From Stenotrophomonas rhizophila (GTDB taxonomy: Bacteria; Pseudomonadota; Gammaproteobacteria; Xanthomonadales; Xanthomonadaceae): a DNA stretch of 64,000 nt. Positions 16,018 through 26,353 of the stretch are shown here, piece by piece; within the stretch, counting starts at the first letter, position 1, and every line of letters begins with the position of its first letter. Location of the stretch: the NCBI RefSeq assembly GCF_001704155.1, contig NZ_CP016294.1, positions 3,655,501 through 3,719,500 on the forward strand. Reading direction: 5' to 3'. Below the pieces are notes generated by a model that made no database searches, was not told where the DNA came from, and saw only the letters and a program-made list of their open reading frames with translations. The translations under genes were made by a program, and so were the position numbers.

Positions 16018-17235
16018 TTATTCCGATTCCCACCACATCCAGAAGCTGTCCCACAGGCGCTTGAAGAAGCCGGCTTCTTCCACCGCGGCCACCGCCACCA
16101 GCGGAGCCTGCGCCACCACCTTGCCGTCCAGGGTCACCTTCAGCGTACCCACTGCCTGGCCCGCGGTGAACGGCGCTTCCAGGGTCTTGGGCACGTCGAT
16201 GCTCGGCTTGAGGTCGTTGTAGCGGCCGCGCGGCACGCTCACCAGCAGCGGCTGGGCCACGCCCAGCTGCAGCGTATCGGCCTTGCCCTTCCACACCTTG
16301 TGCTCGGCCACGGCCTTGCCCGGCTCGTACATGCGGTGCGTTTCGAAGAAGCGGAAGCCCCAGTTGAGCAGCGCCAGGCTGTCATCGGCGCGCTGCTTCT
16401 CCGAAGCACCGCCCAGCACCACGGCGATCAGGCGCTGGTCGCCACGCTGGGCCGAGCTCATCAGGCAGTAGCCCGCTTCGGAGGTGTGTCCGGTCTTGAT
16501 GCCGTCCACGCTCTGGTCGCGCCACAGCAGCAGGTTGCGGTTGGGCTGGGTGATGTTGCCCACGGTGAATTCCTTCACCTTGTTGTAGGCGTAGGTTTCC
16601 GGGTAGTCGCGCACGAACGCACGGCCCAGCAGCGCCAGGTCGTAGGCGGTGGTGCGATGCCCTTCGGCGCTCAGGCCGTGGGCGTTGACGAAGTGCGAGT
16701 CCTTCATGCCGATCCTGGCGGCGTAGCTGTTCATCAGCGAGGCGAAGGCTTCTTCGCTGCCGGCCACATGTTCGGCCAGCGCGATGGCGGCGTCATTGCC
16801 CGACTGGATCGCCATGCCCTTTTCCATGTCTTCCAGACGCGCGGTCTGGTTGACCGGGAAACCGCTGTAGCTGCCGTCGGTGCCGGCGCCACCTTCGCGC
16901 CAGGCGCGCTCGCTCATCATCACCTGGTCGTCGGTACGGACCTTGCCGTTCTTCACTTCGGCGGCAACCACGTACGAGGTCATCACCTTGGTGATGCTGG
17001 CCGGGGCCAGCTGTTCATGGATGTTCTCGCCGGCCAGCACCTGGCCGGTGGCGTAATCCATCAGCACCCAGGCCTTGGCCACGCTGGGCTTGGGCGCCGG
17101 CGGGGTGGCCACGGTAACGGGGGCGGCGGCGGCAGGAGCGGGTGCCGGGGCCGGGGTCGGCAAGGGGGTCTGGGCGGAGACCATGCCCACGAACAGGGTC
17201 GTGGCCATGGCAGCAGCGGCAAAGCGGAATTTCAT
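16018..17235 (-). CDS. dacA: D-alanyl-D-alanine carboxypeptidase (PBP5/6 type)
   Basis: The 405-residue protein has a signal peptide (about 1-21), a Pro/Ala linker and the three penicillin-binding motifs: SxxK at Ser80-Lys83 (SITK), SGN at 145-147 and KTG at 247-249. The last 16 residues (FFKRLWDSFWMWWESE) form the amphipathic helix that anchors PBP5/6 to the outer face of the inner membrane. It removes the terminal D-Ala from peptidoglycan pentapeptides. It follows mltB-rlpA at the end of the elongation cluster. Confidence 0.95.
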   Translation of the reverse strand: MKFRFAAAAMATTLFVGMVSAQTPLPTPAPAPAPAAAAPVTVATPPAPKPSVAKAWVLMDYATGQVLAGENIHEQLAPASITKVMTSYVVAAEVKNGKVRTDDQVMMSERAWREGGAGTDGSYSGFPVNQTARLEDMEKGMAIQSGNDAAIALAEHVAGSEEAFASLMNSYAARIGMKDSHFVNAHGLSAEGHRTTAYDLALLGRAFVRDYPETYAYNKVKEFTVGNITQPNRNLLLWRDQSVDGIKTGHTSEAGYCLMSSAQRGDQRLIAVVLGGASEKQRADDSLALLNWGFRFFETHRMYEPGKAVAEHKVWKGKADTLQLGVAQPLLVSVPRGRYNDLKPSIDVPKTLEAPFTAGQAVGTLKVTLDGKVVAQAPLVAVAAVEEAGFFKRLWDSFWMWWESE

Positions 17236-17295
17236 CGGACAGCAAGCTCCAGGAGGGCGCCAAGGGAATTACAGGGGACGGTCATTGTAGGTCGT

Positions 17296-18543
17296 TTACT
17301 CTTTCACGATCTGCGGCGACCCGAATCCCAGACCGACAATGCGGCCGGCAAGTTCCGAGGCGCTGGCATGGTCGGCCGCCGGCACCCGCAGGCGCCACAG
17401 GGTGCGGCCGCCGCTGACGATGTCGCTGATGCTGGCGCCGACGATGCCGGCCGAAGACAGCTGACCCAGGGCCTTGGTGGCGTTCTCGCGGCTGGCGAAA
17501 CTGGCTACCTGCAGCAGCACGTTGCCGACCTGCTGCTGCAACGAGGGGCTGGGTGTGGCGGCCGCGACGGGCGCAGGCAGGGGGCGGGCAGCGGCAGCCA
17601 CCGGCGCAGCCGCCGGCAGCGCGCTCACCGTGACCGGGCCCGTCTCCAGCGTTGCCGCCTGGGTCGCGGCCGGCTGGGCCGGGCCGGCCGGACGCGCGGC
17701 AGGCGCCGGCAATGCGCCGACCAGCTTGTCCATGTCGCTGGCGCGGCGCGCCGTGGCCGGCGGCGTTGCAGCCGCCACGGTGGCGGCCGCTTCCGCCGCG
17801 CGGCGCTCACGGCGCGAGGGTTTGTCGGCCAGCAGGTTGTCCTCGCCCGGGGTCAGCGCGCGTACTTCTACGTTGCCGGTGCCGCGCTGGGTGATGCCCA
17901 GGCGCACGGCGGCGGCGTAGCTGAGATCGATCACCCGGCCGTCGTGGAACGGGCCGCGGTCATTGACCCTCACGATCACCGATTCGCCGTTGTCCAGGTT
18001 GGTGACCCGCGCAAAGCTCGGCAGCGGCAGGGTCTTGTGCGCGGCGGTGAAGGCGTACATGTCGTACACCTCACGGTTGGAGGTAAGCCGGCCATGGAAC
18101 TTGGCACCGTAGTAGGACGCCGTGCCCTTTTCGGCATAGCCCTTGGGCCGGTCCAGTACCTGGTAACTCTTGCCCAGCACCACGTAAGGCGATTTGTTGC
18201 CGATCGCCGAGCGTGGCAGGTCCACCACGTCCGGTTCGGGAATGCAGGCCACGTTGGGAATGTAGGTCGGGGTGCTGTCGTTGACGCCCGGCTTGTACAG
18301 CCCGCCCGCGCGGTAATCGCCGCGCGTGCTGGGATCCTCCGACGCGGCCTTGTACGGCGAGCCTTCAGGGCAATGCGCAGGGCGGCTGCCCTTGCCCTTG
18401 CCCTGCCCCTGCACCAGCGCGCCCGACGGTTTGCCGGTAGTGCCGCTCGCGCTGGGCGGCTTTTTAGGTGCACTGCTGCAGGCGGCCAGCGCCAGGATCA
18501 GCAGGCCGGGAACCGCCCATCTGCAGCGCGCGCGTGCGTTCAT
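17296..18543 (-). CDS. rlpA: Rare lipoprotein A: septal-ring lytic transglycosylase with SPOR domain
   Basis: The start at MNARARCRWAVPGLL overlaps the mltB stop in an ATGA, giving 415 residues; the frame runs further upstream inside mltB and was not used. The lipobox ALAAC places the lipidated Cys at 22. The double-psi beta-barrel core lies about 135-230 (GTASYYGAKFHGRLTSN, then VRVNDRGPFHDGRVIDLSYAAA, with the catalytic Asp of the NDRGP motif). An Ala/Pro linker follows, and a SPOR domain (about 340-412) that would bind denuded glycan. RlpA cleaves glycan strands lacking stem peptides. Confidence 0.95.
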   Translation of the reverse strand: MNARARCRWAVPGLLILALAACSSAPKKPPSASGTTGKPSGALVQGQGKGKGSRPAHCPEGSPYKAASEDPSTRGDYRAGGLYKPGVNDSTPTYIPNVACIPEPDVVDLPRSAIGNKSPYVVLGKSYQVLDRPKGYAEKGTASYYGAKFHGRLTSNREVYDMYAFTAAHKTLPLPSFARVTNLDNGESVIVRVNDRGPFHDGRVIDLSYAAAVRLGITQRGTGNVEVRALTPGEDNLLADKPSRRERRAAEAAATVAAATPPATARRASDMDKLVGALPAPAARPAGPAQPAATQAATLETGPVTVSALPAAAPVAAAARPLPAPVAAATPSPSLQQQVGNVLLQVASFASRENATKALGQLSSAGIVGASISDIVSGGRTLWRLRVPAADHASASELAGRIVGLGFGSPQIVKE

Positions 18544-19685
18544 GCCGGCGGCAGCTCCTGGCCGGCGATGGCCTGCGACAACTGGTACACGGCCATCGCG
18601 TACATCTTGGACAGGTTGTAACGGGTGATGGCGTAGTAGTTCTGGAAGCCCAGCCAGTACTGCTTGCCGGTGCTGCCTTCGAGCGTGATCGGCGTGGCGG
18701 TCAGGCCGGCGGCGACCGGTACGCTGGGCTGGTAGCCGCGCTGGGCCAGGTCGGACAGCGTCCAGGTCGGGGTCCAGTCGGTGGGGTCGAACGGCGCGCG
18801 GCCGGGCGCCAGCGTGGCCGGCACCGCAACCGGGCCGCCGCGCACCCACCCGCCCTTCTTGACGAAGTAATTGGCGATGGAAGAGAACACGTCGTCGTAG
18901 CTGGTGAACAGATCGCGGCGACCATCACCGTTGCCGTCCACAGCGAAGTCCAGGTAGCTGGACGGCATGAACTGGCCCATGCCCATCGCGCCGGCATAGC
19001 TGCCCTTGATGGACAGGATGTCCAGCTTCTCGTCGCGGCTCAGCGCGAACAGGCGCGCCAGCTCATCGCGGAAGAACAGCTCGCGGCGCACTTCGCGTTC
19101 CAGCTTGGCCGGGTCGCCGCTGCGCGGGTAATTGAAGGCCAGCGTGTACAGCGCATCGAGTACGCGGTAGCTGCCGGTGTTGGCGCCGTAACTGGTTTCC
19201 ACGCCGATGATCGCCACGATCACTTCGGCCGGCACCCCGGTACGCTCCTGCACGCGCATCAGCTCATCGCGGTGCTGGGCCAGGAACTTCCTGCCGCCGT
19301 CGATCCGCGCCTGGCTGATGAACATCGGCCGGTACTCGTTCCACGGCTTGACCCGCTCGGCCGGACGCGACATGGCGGCAATGATGGGAGCGCGCACCTG
19401 CGCCTGGGCCAGCGTGGCCTCGATCTGCGCAGCGGGAATGCCATAGCGGGCGGCGGTATCGCGCACGAAGTTGGCGCGTGCCACTTCGAACGGCACCGGG
19501 GTCAGGTCAACCGGCGGCGCGGTGGCTGCGGCTCCTTCCGGCGCGGCTTCGGCAGGCCCCTTGTGGGCGACTCCCGGCTTGTTGGGCGCACCTGACGCCT
19601 GCGGCGGCGGTGACGGGGAGTGCGGCTGGGTCGCGCAGGCAACCAAACCGAGCGTAAGCATGCAAGCCAAAGTGCGTCGAATCAT
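18540..19685 (-). CDS. mltB: Membrane-bound lytic murein transglycosylase B
   Basis: The 381-residue lipoprotein has a lipobox LVAC (Cys17), a Pro/Ser spacer, and the MltB domain. The catalytic Glu163 is in AIIGVETSYG, and MGMGQFMPSSYLDFAVDGNGDGRRDL carries the substrate site and the EF-hand-like loop. It cleaves glycan strands to 1,6-anhydro products. It is coupled to rlpA by ATGA overlap. It lies 527 bp downstream of mrdB, so it may have its own promoter. Confidence 0.95.
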   Translation of the reverse strand: MIRRTLACMLTLGLVACATQPHSPSPPPQASGAPNKPGVAHKGPAEAAPEGAAATAPPVDLTPVPFEVARANFVRDTAARYGIPAAQIEATLAQAQVRAPIIAAMSRPAERVKPWNEYRPMFISQARIDGGRKFLAQHRDELMRVQERTGVPAEVIVAIIGVETSYGANTGSYRVLDALYTLAFNYPRSGDPAKLEREVRRELFFRDELARLFALSRDEKLDILSIKGSYAGAMGMGQFMPSSYLDFAVDGNGDGRRDLFTSYDDVFSSIANYFVKKGGWVRGGPVAVPATLAPGRAPFDPTDWTPTWTLSDLAQRGYQPSVPVAAGLTATPITLEGSTGKQYWLGFQNYYAITRYNLSKMYAMAVYQLSQAIAGQELPPA

Positions 19686-20212
19686 CGCCGCAGGTTAGCA
19701 GGTCAAAGATGAAATAAAACCCCTAACACCATGAATCCCAACGATTTGCCCGAAGTTTCGCGGGTTCGTTAAGAGCGTGTGTAAGGTATTCCGGCTGCGC
19801 CCCCATCCCCATGGGCGCAACCGGGCTACCGACCCGGTCGATACTGGTGCGACGCGCTACTCCCCAGCGCAACGCCGCACCCCCTGTACCCGTTGGGTCA
19901 ACTACGTCCCGCAGCGCCTTGCGCGTCGCTTGGCTCGATGCGCAGCTGCTTGCGGGCCGCCATTGTGCAGGCCGTTTACGACAAGTCCATTGATCGTGAT
20001 CAAGCGCATTCATATTTGTGCGCTACATCTCACTTTCCTGTCAGCACGTTGACGCCTTCTACACCGGCAATGCCGGATTCGGCACATTCGCTACGATCCA
20101 AACCCGAATCTGCGCAAAAACCGGCCGAATTCCCGCCGATCTTTTGACTAGACATAAGCTGCGATCATGGGTGCGGCGACATGCCGTCGCCGCCGGACAG
20201 GACGTGCGACGG
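19686..20212. other. 527-bp gap between mrdB and mltB
   Basis: No convincing protein gene is visible on either strand. The segment holds the mltB leader, an exact FNR-type palindrome at 19990-20003 and a weak dyad GCGCCC/GGGCGC around 19798-19818. Composition dips in GC around 20000-20150 compared with the flanking genes, as expected for regulatory DNA or a small RNA gene. Confidence 0.6.
19990..20003. promoter_or_regulatory. FNR/Dnr-type binding site
   Basis: TTGATCGTGATCAA is a perfect palindrome and fits the FNR consensus TTGAT-N4-ATCAA exactly. It lies 305 bp upstream of mltB in a gene-free gap. Forward, TTGATC-17 bp-TATTTG could form a weak promoter. Confidence 0.5.
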
Positions 20213-21325
20213 TCAGCTGTAGCCGCCGTGTACCGGGTTGTGGCTGCGCGCGGCCATCACCAGCCCGAACCCGGCCAGCAGCGATACCGCCGAGGTGCCG
20301 CCGTAGCTGATCAGCGGCATGGGCACGCCCACCACCGGCAGCAGGCCGGAGATCATGCCGCCGTTGACCAGCACGTAGACGAAGAACGCCAGCCCGGTGG
20401 CGCCGGCCAACAGGCGCGAATAGGAATCGCGCGACTGCGAGGCGATCCACAGGCAGCGCCCGATCACCACCAGGTACAGGAACAGCACCAGCGCCACGCC
20501 GATCCAGCCGAACTCCTCGCTGAGCACGGAGAAGGCAAAGTCGGTGGTCTGCTCGGGAATGAAGTTCAGGTGCGACTGCGAGCCCTGGCCCCAGCCCTTG
20601 CCATCGAAACCGCCCGAACCAATGGCGATCTTGGACTGGATGATGTTCCACCCGGCGCCCAGCGCATCCATCTCCGGGTCCAGGAACATCATGATGCGGT
20701 CTTTCTGGTAGGGCCGCAGCAGCCAGATCCAGGCGACGGGTGCGGCGGCAGCGACGCCCCCCACGGCCACGCCCACCCACCACCACGGCAGGCCGGCCAG
20801 CAGCAGCACGAACGCACCGCTGGCGGCGATCAGCACGCCGGTACCGAAGTCCGGCTGCAGCATCACCAGCCCGGTCGGCACCCCGATGATCACCGCGCTG
20901 ACCATCACCGTGGAAAAGCGCGGCGGCAGCGGCATGCGGTGCAGGTACCAGGCCACCATCATCGGCAGGCTGACCTTGAGCAGCTCGGCCGGCTGCAGGT
21001 AGAACAGCTTCAGGTCCAGCCACTGGCGGCCGTACTTGCCGGTGCCGAGCACGAACACGGCCAGCAGCGGGATCATCGACACCGCGTAGATCAGCGGGGT
21101 GGCCGAGCGGATGCGCAGGATCGGCATGCGCGAAATCGCCCACATCGCGCCCAGCCCAACCACGAAGCGCGCGCCCTGGGCGAACACCAGCGAATCGCCG
21201 CCGGCGCTCTTGAGCACGGCAAGGCCGATCAGCATCAACGCGCCCAGCGCCAGGCACAGCACCCAGTCCAGGGTGCTGCTGAAGCGCACGACCATGTCGC
21301 TGGCCCAGCGCAGGAAATCCTTCAT
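20213..21325 (-). CDS. mrdB: Rod shape-determining SEDS glycosyltransferase
   Basis: The 370-residue polytopic protein (about ten membrane segments) is RodA. Hallmarks are RQWLDLKLFYLQPAEL, the catalytic Asp of the periplasmic loop region LGAGWNIIQSKIAIGSGG, and QTTDFAFSVLSEEFGW. It polymerises lipid II glycan strands in the elongasome together with PBP2. The start overlaps the mrdA stop by 4 bp (ATGA), so expression is coupled. Confidence 0.97.
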   Translation of the reverse strand: MKDFLRWASDMVVRFSSTLDWVLCLALGALMLIGLAVLKSAGGDSLVFAQGARFVVGLGAMWAISRMPILRIRSATPLIYAVSMIPLLAVFVLGTGKYGRQWLDLKLFYLQPAELLKVSLPMMVAWYLHRMPLPPRFSTVMVSAVIIGVPTGLVMLQPDFGTGVLIAASGAFVLLLAGLPWWWVGVAVGGVAAAAPVAWIWLLRPYQKDRIMMFLDPEMDALGAGWNIIQSKIAIGSGGFDGKGWGQGSQSHLNFIPEQTTDFAFSVLSEEFGWIGVALVLFLYLVVIGRCLWIASQSRDSYSRLLAGATGLAFFVYVLVNGGMISGLLPVVGVPMPLISYGGTSAVSLLAGFGLVMAARSHNPVHGGYS

Positions 21326-23385
21326 CGGCTGCGCTCCGGCGGGGCGGGGGGGTGGGCCGCCGGCGCCAGGGGCGCGCCAGGCACGGGTGCCGGGGTGGGA
21401 ACCGGTTCGGGCAGGCCGACCAGCACCGGCAGCGATTCCAGCACGGCGGCAGCGGCATCGCCGGCTTCGCGCGCGGCACTGTCGCCCTCGAATGCGGTGA
21501 TGCCGATCGCGGTGGTGCCACGCAGGCTGTCCAGCGGCTCCATGCCCTCGGGCATCTTGCCCAGCAACCAGGCATCGAACAGCTTGCGCGCGATCGGCGC
21601 CGCCGCCGAGCCGCCGTAGCCGCCGCCTTCGACCGCAATGGCCAGCACGATCACCGGGTTTTCGGCCGGCGCAAAGCCCACGAACAGCGACCGGTGGCGC
21701 AGGTGCATCGGCAGGCTCTTGGGGTTCACCGCCGCGGTGCCGCGGCGGCTGATCACCTGCGCGGTGCCGGTCTTGCCGGCGATGGTGTAGGGCGCGCCGG
21801 CCGCCGCGCGCGCGCCGCTGCCGCCCGGGCGCATGGTGCCCATCATGCCTTCGCGCACGGCCTGCAGGTTCCCCGGGCTCGGGCTGACCGGCTTGCTCGT
21901 GCCAGCCGGCGTGGGCACCCAGTCCGAATCGAAGCTTTCGCGCTGCTGCATCACCAGGTGCGGGGTGCGCAGCTGGCCGTCGGCAATGCCGCCCACGCCG
22001 TGCACCAGCTGCAGCGGGGTGACCTTCCAGTCGCCCTGGCCGATGCTGACGTTGACCGTATCGCCGGGATACCAGCGTTCCTTGCGGGATTTGTACTTGT
22101 TCTGCGGCGAAGGCAGGATGCCGCCGATCTCGCCGGTGAGGTCGATACCGGTCGGCTCGCCGAAGCCGTAATAGCCCATGTAGTGGTCGAACCGCTCGAT
22201 GCCCAGGTCCAGCGCCAGCTTGTAGTAATAAGTGTTGACCGACTGGGTGATCGACTTGCGCAGGTCGGTCCAGCCGTGGCCGCCACGGTTGGCATCGCCC
22301 CAGCCACGCGAGGTGCCCGGAAGGTAGAACATGCCGGTGGAGAGGATCTTGTCTTCGGGCTTGCGCACGCCGCTGTCCAACCCGGCCAGGCCGATCAGCG
22401 GCTTGATGGTCGAACCCGGTGCCACGCCACCGAGCACCAGGCGGTTGAACTGCGGGCGCGAGGGGTTGTCGTTGAGTGCCTTGAAATCGGCATGCGAGAT
22501 GCCGTTGACGAACAGGTTGGGGTCGTACGACGGCAGGCTGACCATGGCCAGGATTTCGCCGGTGCGCGGATCCATCGCCACGCCGGCGCCGTCGAAATCG
22601 CCGAAGGCCGCCACCATGGCGCGCTGCAGGTCGGCATCGATGGACAGTCGCAGGTCGTTGCCCGACTGCGCCGCGACCCGGCCGATGGTGCGGATGGCGC
22701 GGCCCTGCACGTTGGTTTCAACCTGCTCGTAGCCGACCTTGCCGCGCAGCTGCTGCTCGTAATAGCGCTCCAGGCCGGACTTGCCGATATGGGTCAGCGC
22801 GGCATTGCCCTCGCCCAGCGTTTCCAGGTCCTTGTCATCGACCCGGCCGACGTAACCGATGATGTGCGCGAACAGGTCACCGTAGGGATAGCGGCGGGTC
22901 AGGTAGGGTTCCAGCTCCACGCCGGGATAGCGCCAGCGGTCGACCGCAAAGCGCGCCATTTCCTCGTCGGTGACCCGCAGCTTCAGCGTCACCGGCAGGA
23001 AGCTGCGACGCGCCTTGCGTGACTTGTTGAAGGTTTCCAGGTCTTCCGGCGTGATCGTGAGGATCTTCGCCAACCCGGCCAGGGTGGCGTCCATGTCCTT
23101 GACCTTGTCCGGGGTGATGTCCAGGCGGAACGCGGGCACGTTTTCGGCCAGCAGCCGCCCGTTGCGGTCATAGATCATGCCGCGCCCGGGCACCACCGGG
23201 CGCGGCTTGATGCGGTTGGCTTCCGAACGCGTGGCGTAGGTGTCGTGGTCCAGCACCTGCAGCTTGAAGTACCACCCACCCAACCCGACCAGGCAGACCA
23301 GCACGCCGAGGAAGCCCAGCGCGGCGCGGCGCCGGAACTGCTCGGCTTCGGCGCGCGGATTCTTGGCCTGGCGGCGCACGTACAT
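21322..23385 (-). CDS. mrdA: Penicillin-binding protein 2 (elongation transpeptidase)
   Basis: The start MYVRRQAKNPRAEAEQ lies 1 bp after the mreD stop, giving 687 residues; the longer frame into mreD was rejected. A single membrane anchor spans about 22-41. The dimerisation domain follows, then the transpeptidase domain with SxxK at Ser325-Lys328 (GSTIK), SVN in ITQSVNTYYYK and KTGT in IAGKTGTAQV. The C-terminal 60 residues are an Ala/Pro-rich extension absent from E. coli PBP2. It cross-links the side-wall peptidoglycan made by RodA. Confidence 0.97.
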   Translation of the reverse strand: MYVRRQAKNPRAEAEQFRRRAALGFLGVLVCLVGLGGWYFKLQVLDHDTYATRSEANRIKPRPVVPGRGMIYDRNGRLLAENVPAFRLDITPDKVKDMDATLAGLAKILTITPEDLETFNKSRKARRSFLPVTLKLRVTDEEMARFAVDRWRYPGVELEPYLTRRYPYGDLFAHIIGYVGRVDDKDLETLGEGNAALTHIGKSGLERYYEQQLRGKVGYEQVETNVQGRAIRTIGRVAAQSGNDLRLSIDADLQRAMVAAFGDFDGAGVAMDPRTGEILAMVSLPSYDPNLFVNGISHADFKALNDNPSRPQFNRLVLGGVAPGSTIKPLIGLAGLDSGVRKPEDKILSTGMFYLPGTSRGWGDANRGGHGWTDLRKSITQSVNTYYYKLALDLGIERFDHYMGYYGFGEPTGIDLTGEIGGILPSPQNKYKSRKERWYPGDTVNVSIGQGDWKVTPLQLVHGVGGIADGQLRTPHLVMQQRESFDSDWVPTPAGTSKPVSPSPGNLQAVREGMMGTMRPGGSGARAAAGAPYTIAGKTGTAQVISRRGTAAVNPKSLPMHLRHRSLFVGFAPAENPVIVLAIAVEGGGYGGSAAAPIARKLFDAWLLGKMPEGMEPLDSLRGTTAIGITAFEGDSAAREAGDAAAAVLESLPVLVGLPEPVPTPAPVPGAPLAPAAHPPAPPERSR

Positions 23386-23386
23386 G

Positions 23387-23872
23387 TCAGCGCCCGCGAC
23401 GCCCGAAGCGCACTGCGTCGAGCAGCACGAACACCAGCGGCCACAGCCCCATGCCCAGCAGCGGCGCCCACCAGTACGACCACGGCAGGGTCGGTTCGCC
23501 CACGGCGATGTGGACCACGGCGCTGACGATGCGGTCGTTGAACAGCAGGCCACCGATGGCCAGCACCTGCTGGGACATCGGGAAGAAGCGGATGCGCGCA
23601 CGGAAGCGCTGCAGGATGAAGGTGAGCATCACCAGCCGCAGCGCCTGTTCGCCGAGCACGCCGCCGTACAGCAGGTCGGCGATCACGCCGCAGGCGAAGG
23701 CCACGCCCAGCCCGACCCGGTCCGGCGCCTCGATCACCCAGTACGCCAGCACCAGCGCCAGCCAGTACGGGCGCAGCGGCTGCAGCAGCACCGGCAACGG
23801 CAGCAGGCCGAGCAGCAGTGCCAGCACGATGCTGACCGGGAGCACCCAGGGTTTGTCGCGCAGGCGGCTCAT
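23387..23872 (-). CDS. mreD: Rod shape-determining membrane protein MreD
   Basis: The 161-residue protein has five or so hydrophobic segments and the MreD signature LALVLAYWVIEAPDRVGLGVAFACGVI-like region followed by LLYGGVLGEQAL. MreD bridges MreC and the RodA/PBP2 synthase in the inner membrane. It starts 4 bp inside the 3' end of mreC and is followed after 1 bp by mrdA. Confidence 0.95.
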   Translation of the reverse strand: MSRLRDKPWVLPVSIVLALLLGLLPLPVLLQPLRPYWLALVLAYWVIEAPDRVGLGVAFACGVIADLLYGGVLGEQALRLVMLTFILQRFRARIRFFPMSQQVLAIGGLLFNDRIVSAVVHIAVGEPTLPWSYWWAPLLGMGLWPLVFVLLDAVRFGRRGR

Positions 23873-24945
23873 GGGGTGGGCCCCGTCGGGGAAGGCTGGG
23901 GTGCGGGTTGGGCCGGTTGCGGCGCGGTTTCCGTGGGCCGACTAACAGTCGGCGCTACCGGGGTTGCCGCCGCAGGTGCAGGCGCTGCCGGTCCGCCTGC
24001 GGTTTCGGAAAGCTGGAGGTTGGGCGGGATCCGGATCGCGGCGCCCGGCCTCAGCAGCAGTACGTCGCGGCCGCGGTCGAGCTGGGCGGCGGGCTTGAGT
24101 TCGCCGACCAGGAAGGCATGGGTGTCGTCCGGGCGCAGGGCGGTGATCCTGCCGACCGGGAAGCCGGCCGGGAAACGGCCGCCCAGGCCGGAGGTGACGA
24201 TCTCGTCGCCCACTTCCACCCCCGCGCTGAGCGGAATGTCGCGCAGTTCCAGGGTGTCGCCGCGGCCGTAGACGATCAGGCGCACGCCGTTGCGGGCCAC
24301 GGTGACCGGCACCGCGTGGTCCGGATCGGTGAGCAGCAGCACGGTGGCGTTGCTGGCGGTGGTGGCGATCACCTGCCCCATCAGGCCGCCGGCGTCGATC
24401 ACCGCCTGCCCCATGTGCACGCCATCGCGGGTGCCGGCGGCCAGCACCAGGCGCTGCCGGACCGGGTCCAGGTCGATGTCCAGGATCGGCGCCAGCTGCA
24501 CGTCCAGCCCGCTGCGTTCGGCCACGTTGAGCAGTTCGCGCAGCTGGGCGTTGTCCAGCGCGGCGGTCTGCAGGCGGGTCAGGCGTGCATTCGCGATCAG
24601 CAGCTGGTTGCGCAGCTCGCGGTTCTCATCGACCAGCTGGCCGTGGCTGGCCGCATTGTCCTTGACCTGGGTGCCAAGCCGGCCCGGCAGGCCGGCCAGC
24701 GCCCACACCGGCTGCACCAGCACGTTGGCCTGCGCGCGCGCGCGCGCCAGCCAGCCGGCCTGGTCATCGAGCACGATCAGGGTGATGGCCAGGGCCAGGT
24801 AGGCGAGCAGCCGCAGGGGGCTGCTGGCATCACCCTGGCGGGAGGCTACGGGAGGACCGGCGTAGGGCGGCACGACTGGCTTCGACTGGACAAGGTGGAA
24901 AGGGAGCGCGGTGCCGCCAGGTTCGGCGGCACCGGGATGCGACAA
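23869..24945 (-). CDS. mreC: Rod shape-determining protein MreC
   Basis: MreC is a bitopic periplasmic scaffold: membrane segment LRLLAYLALAITLIVL, a coiled coil with LVDENRELRNQLLIANARL, then the beta-rich domain (GLMGQVIATTASNATVLLLTD). The C-terminal 50 residues are Pro/Ala-rich. The start is uncertain. The listed TTG at 24945 gives 358 residues; a GTG at 24873 gives 334 residues beginning (V)PPYAGPPVASRQGD, which better matches Xanthomonas homologues from memory. Neither has a good ribosome site. A SMAG palindrome lies in frame near the 3' end. Confidence 0.93.
   Translation of the reverse strand: MSHPGAAEPGGTALPFHLVQSKPVVPPYAGPPVASRQGDASSPLRLLAYLALAITLIVLDDQAGWLARARAQANVLVQPVWALAGLPGRLGTQVKDNAASHGQLVDENRELRNQLLIANARLTRLQTAALDNAQLRELLNVAERSGLDVQLAPILDIDLDPVRQRLVLAAGTRDGVHMGQAVIDAGGLMGQVIATTASNATVLLLTDPDHAVPVTVARNGVRLIVYGRGDTLELRDIPLSAGVEVGDEIVTSGLGGRFPAGFPVGRITALRPDDTHAFLVGELKPAAQLDRGRDVLLLRPGAAIRIPPNLQLSETAGGPAAPAPAAATPVAPTVSRPTETAPQPAQPAPQPSPTGPTP
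23937..23958 (-). repeat. SMAG repeat inside mreC
   Basis: On the reverse strand it reads GTAG then CGCCGACTGTTAGTCGGC, a typical GTAG-headed palindrome, in the Pro/Ala-rich C-terminal coding region of mreC (VAPTVSRPTE). Confidence 0.88.
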
Positions 24946-25032
24946 CGCCCCGGCGCTGCGATGCCCGGCGTGGCAGGCACGCAGCGGGCATCACGCCGCA
25001 GGGGCGCGTCCAACACACAGGACCGGTACGGC

Positions 25033-26217
<1,185 letters not shown>

Positions 26218-26353
26218 TCAGCCCAATCCGGACAGCCGGGGTTCTGGCCCTGCGGCGCCGCACCCGTTAACCTTTGCGCCATTGGGCGCCTCAGGGCGCC
26301 GTTTCGTTGCCCGCCTGCCGGGCCTCAAACCCCTTCCGCATAGGCCTTAATCG

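Noticed and set aside
15739-18621. A 960-residue open frame opposite dacA and rlpA
   Set aside because: Begins inside the compound repeat and continues antisense to two confirmed genes; no family features.
19723-20013. A 96-residue reverse-strand frame in the mrdB-mltB gap
   Set aside because: No ribosome site, atypical composition and no resemblance to any family; regulatory or small RNA content is more likely.
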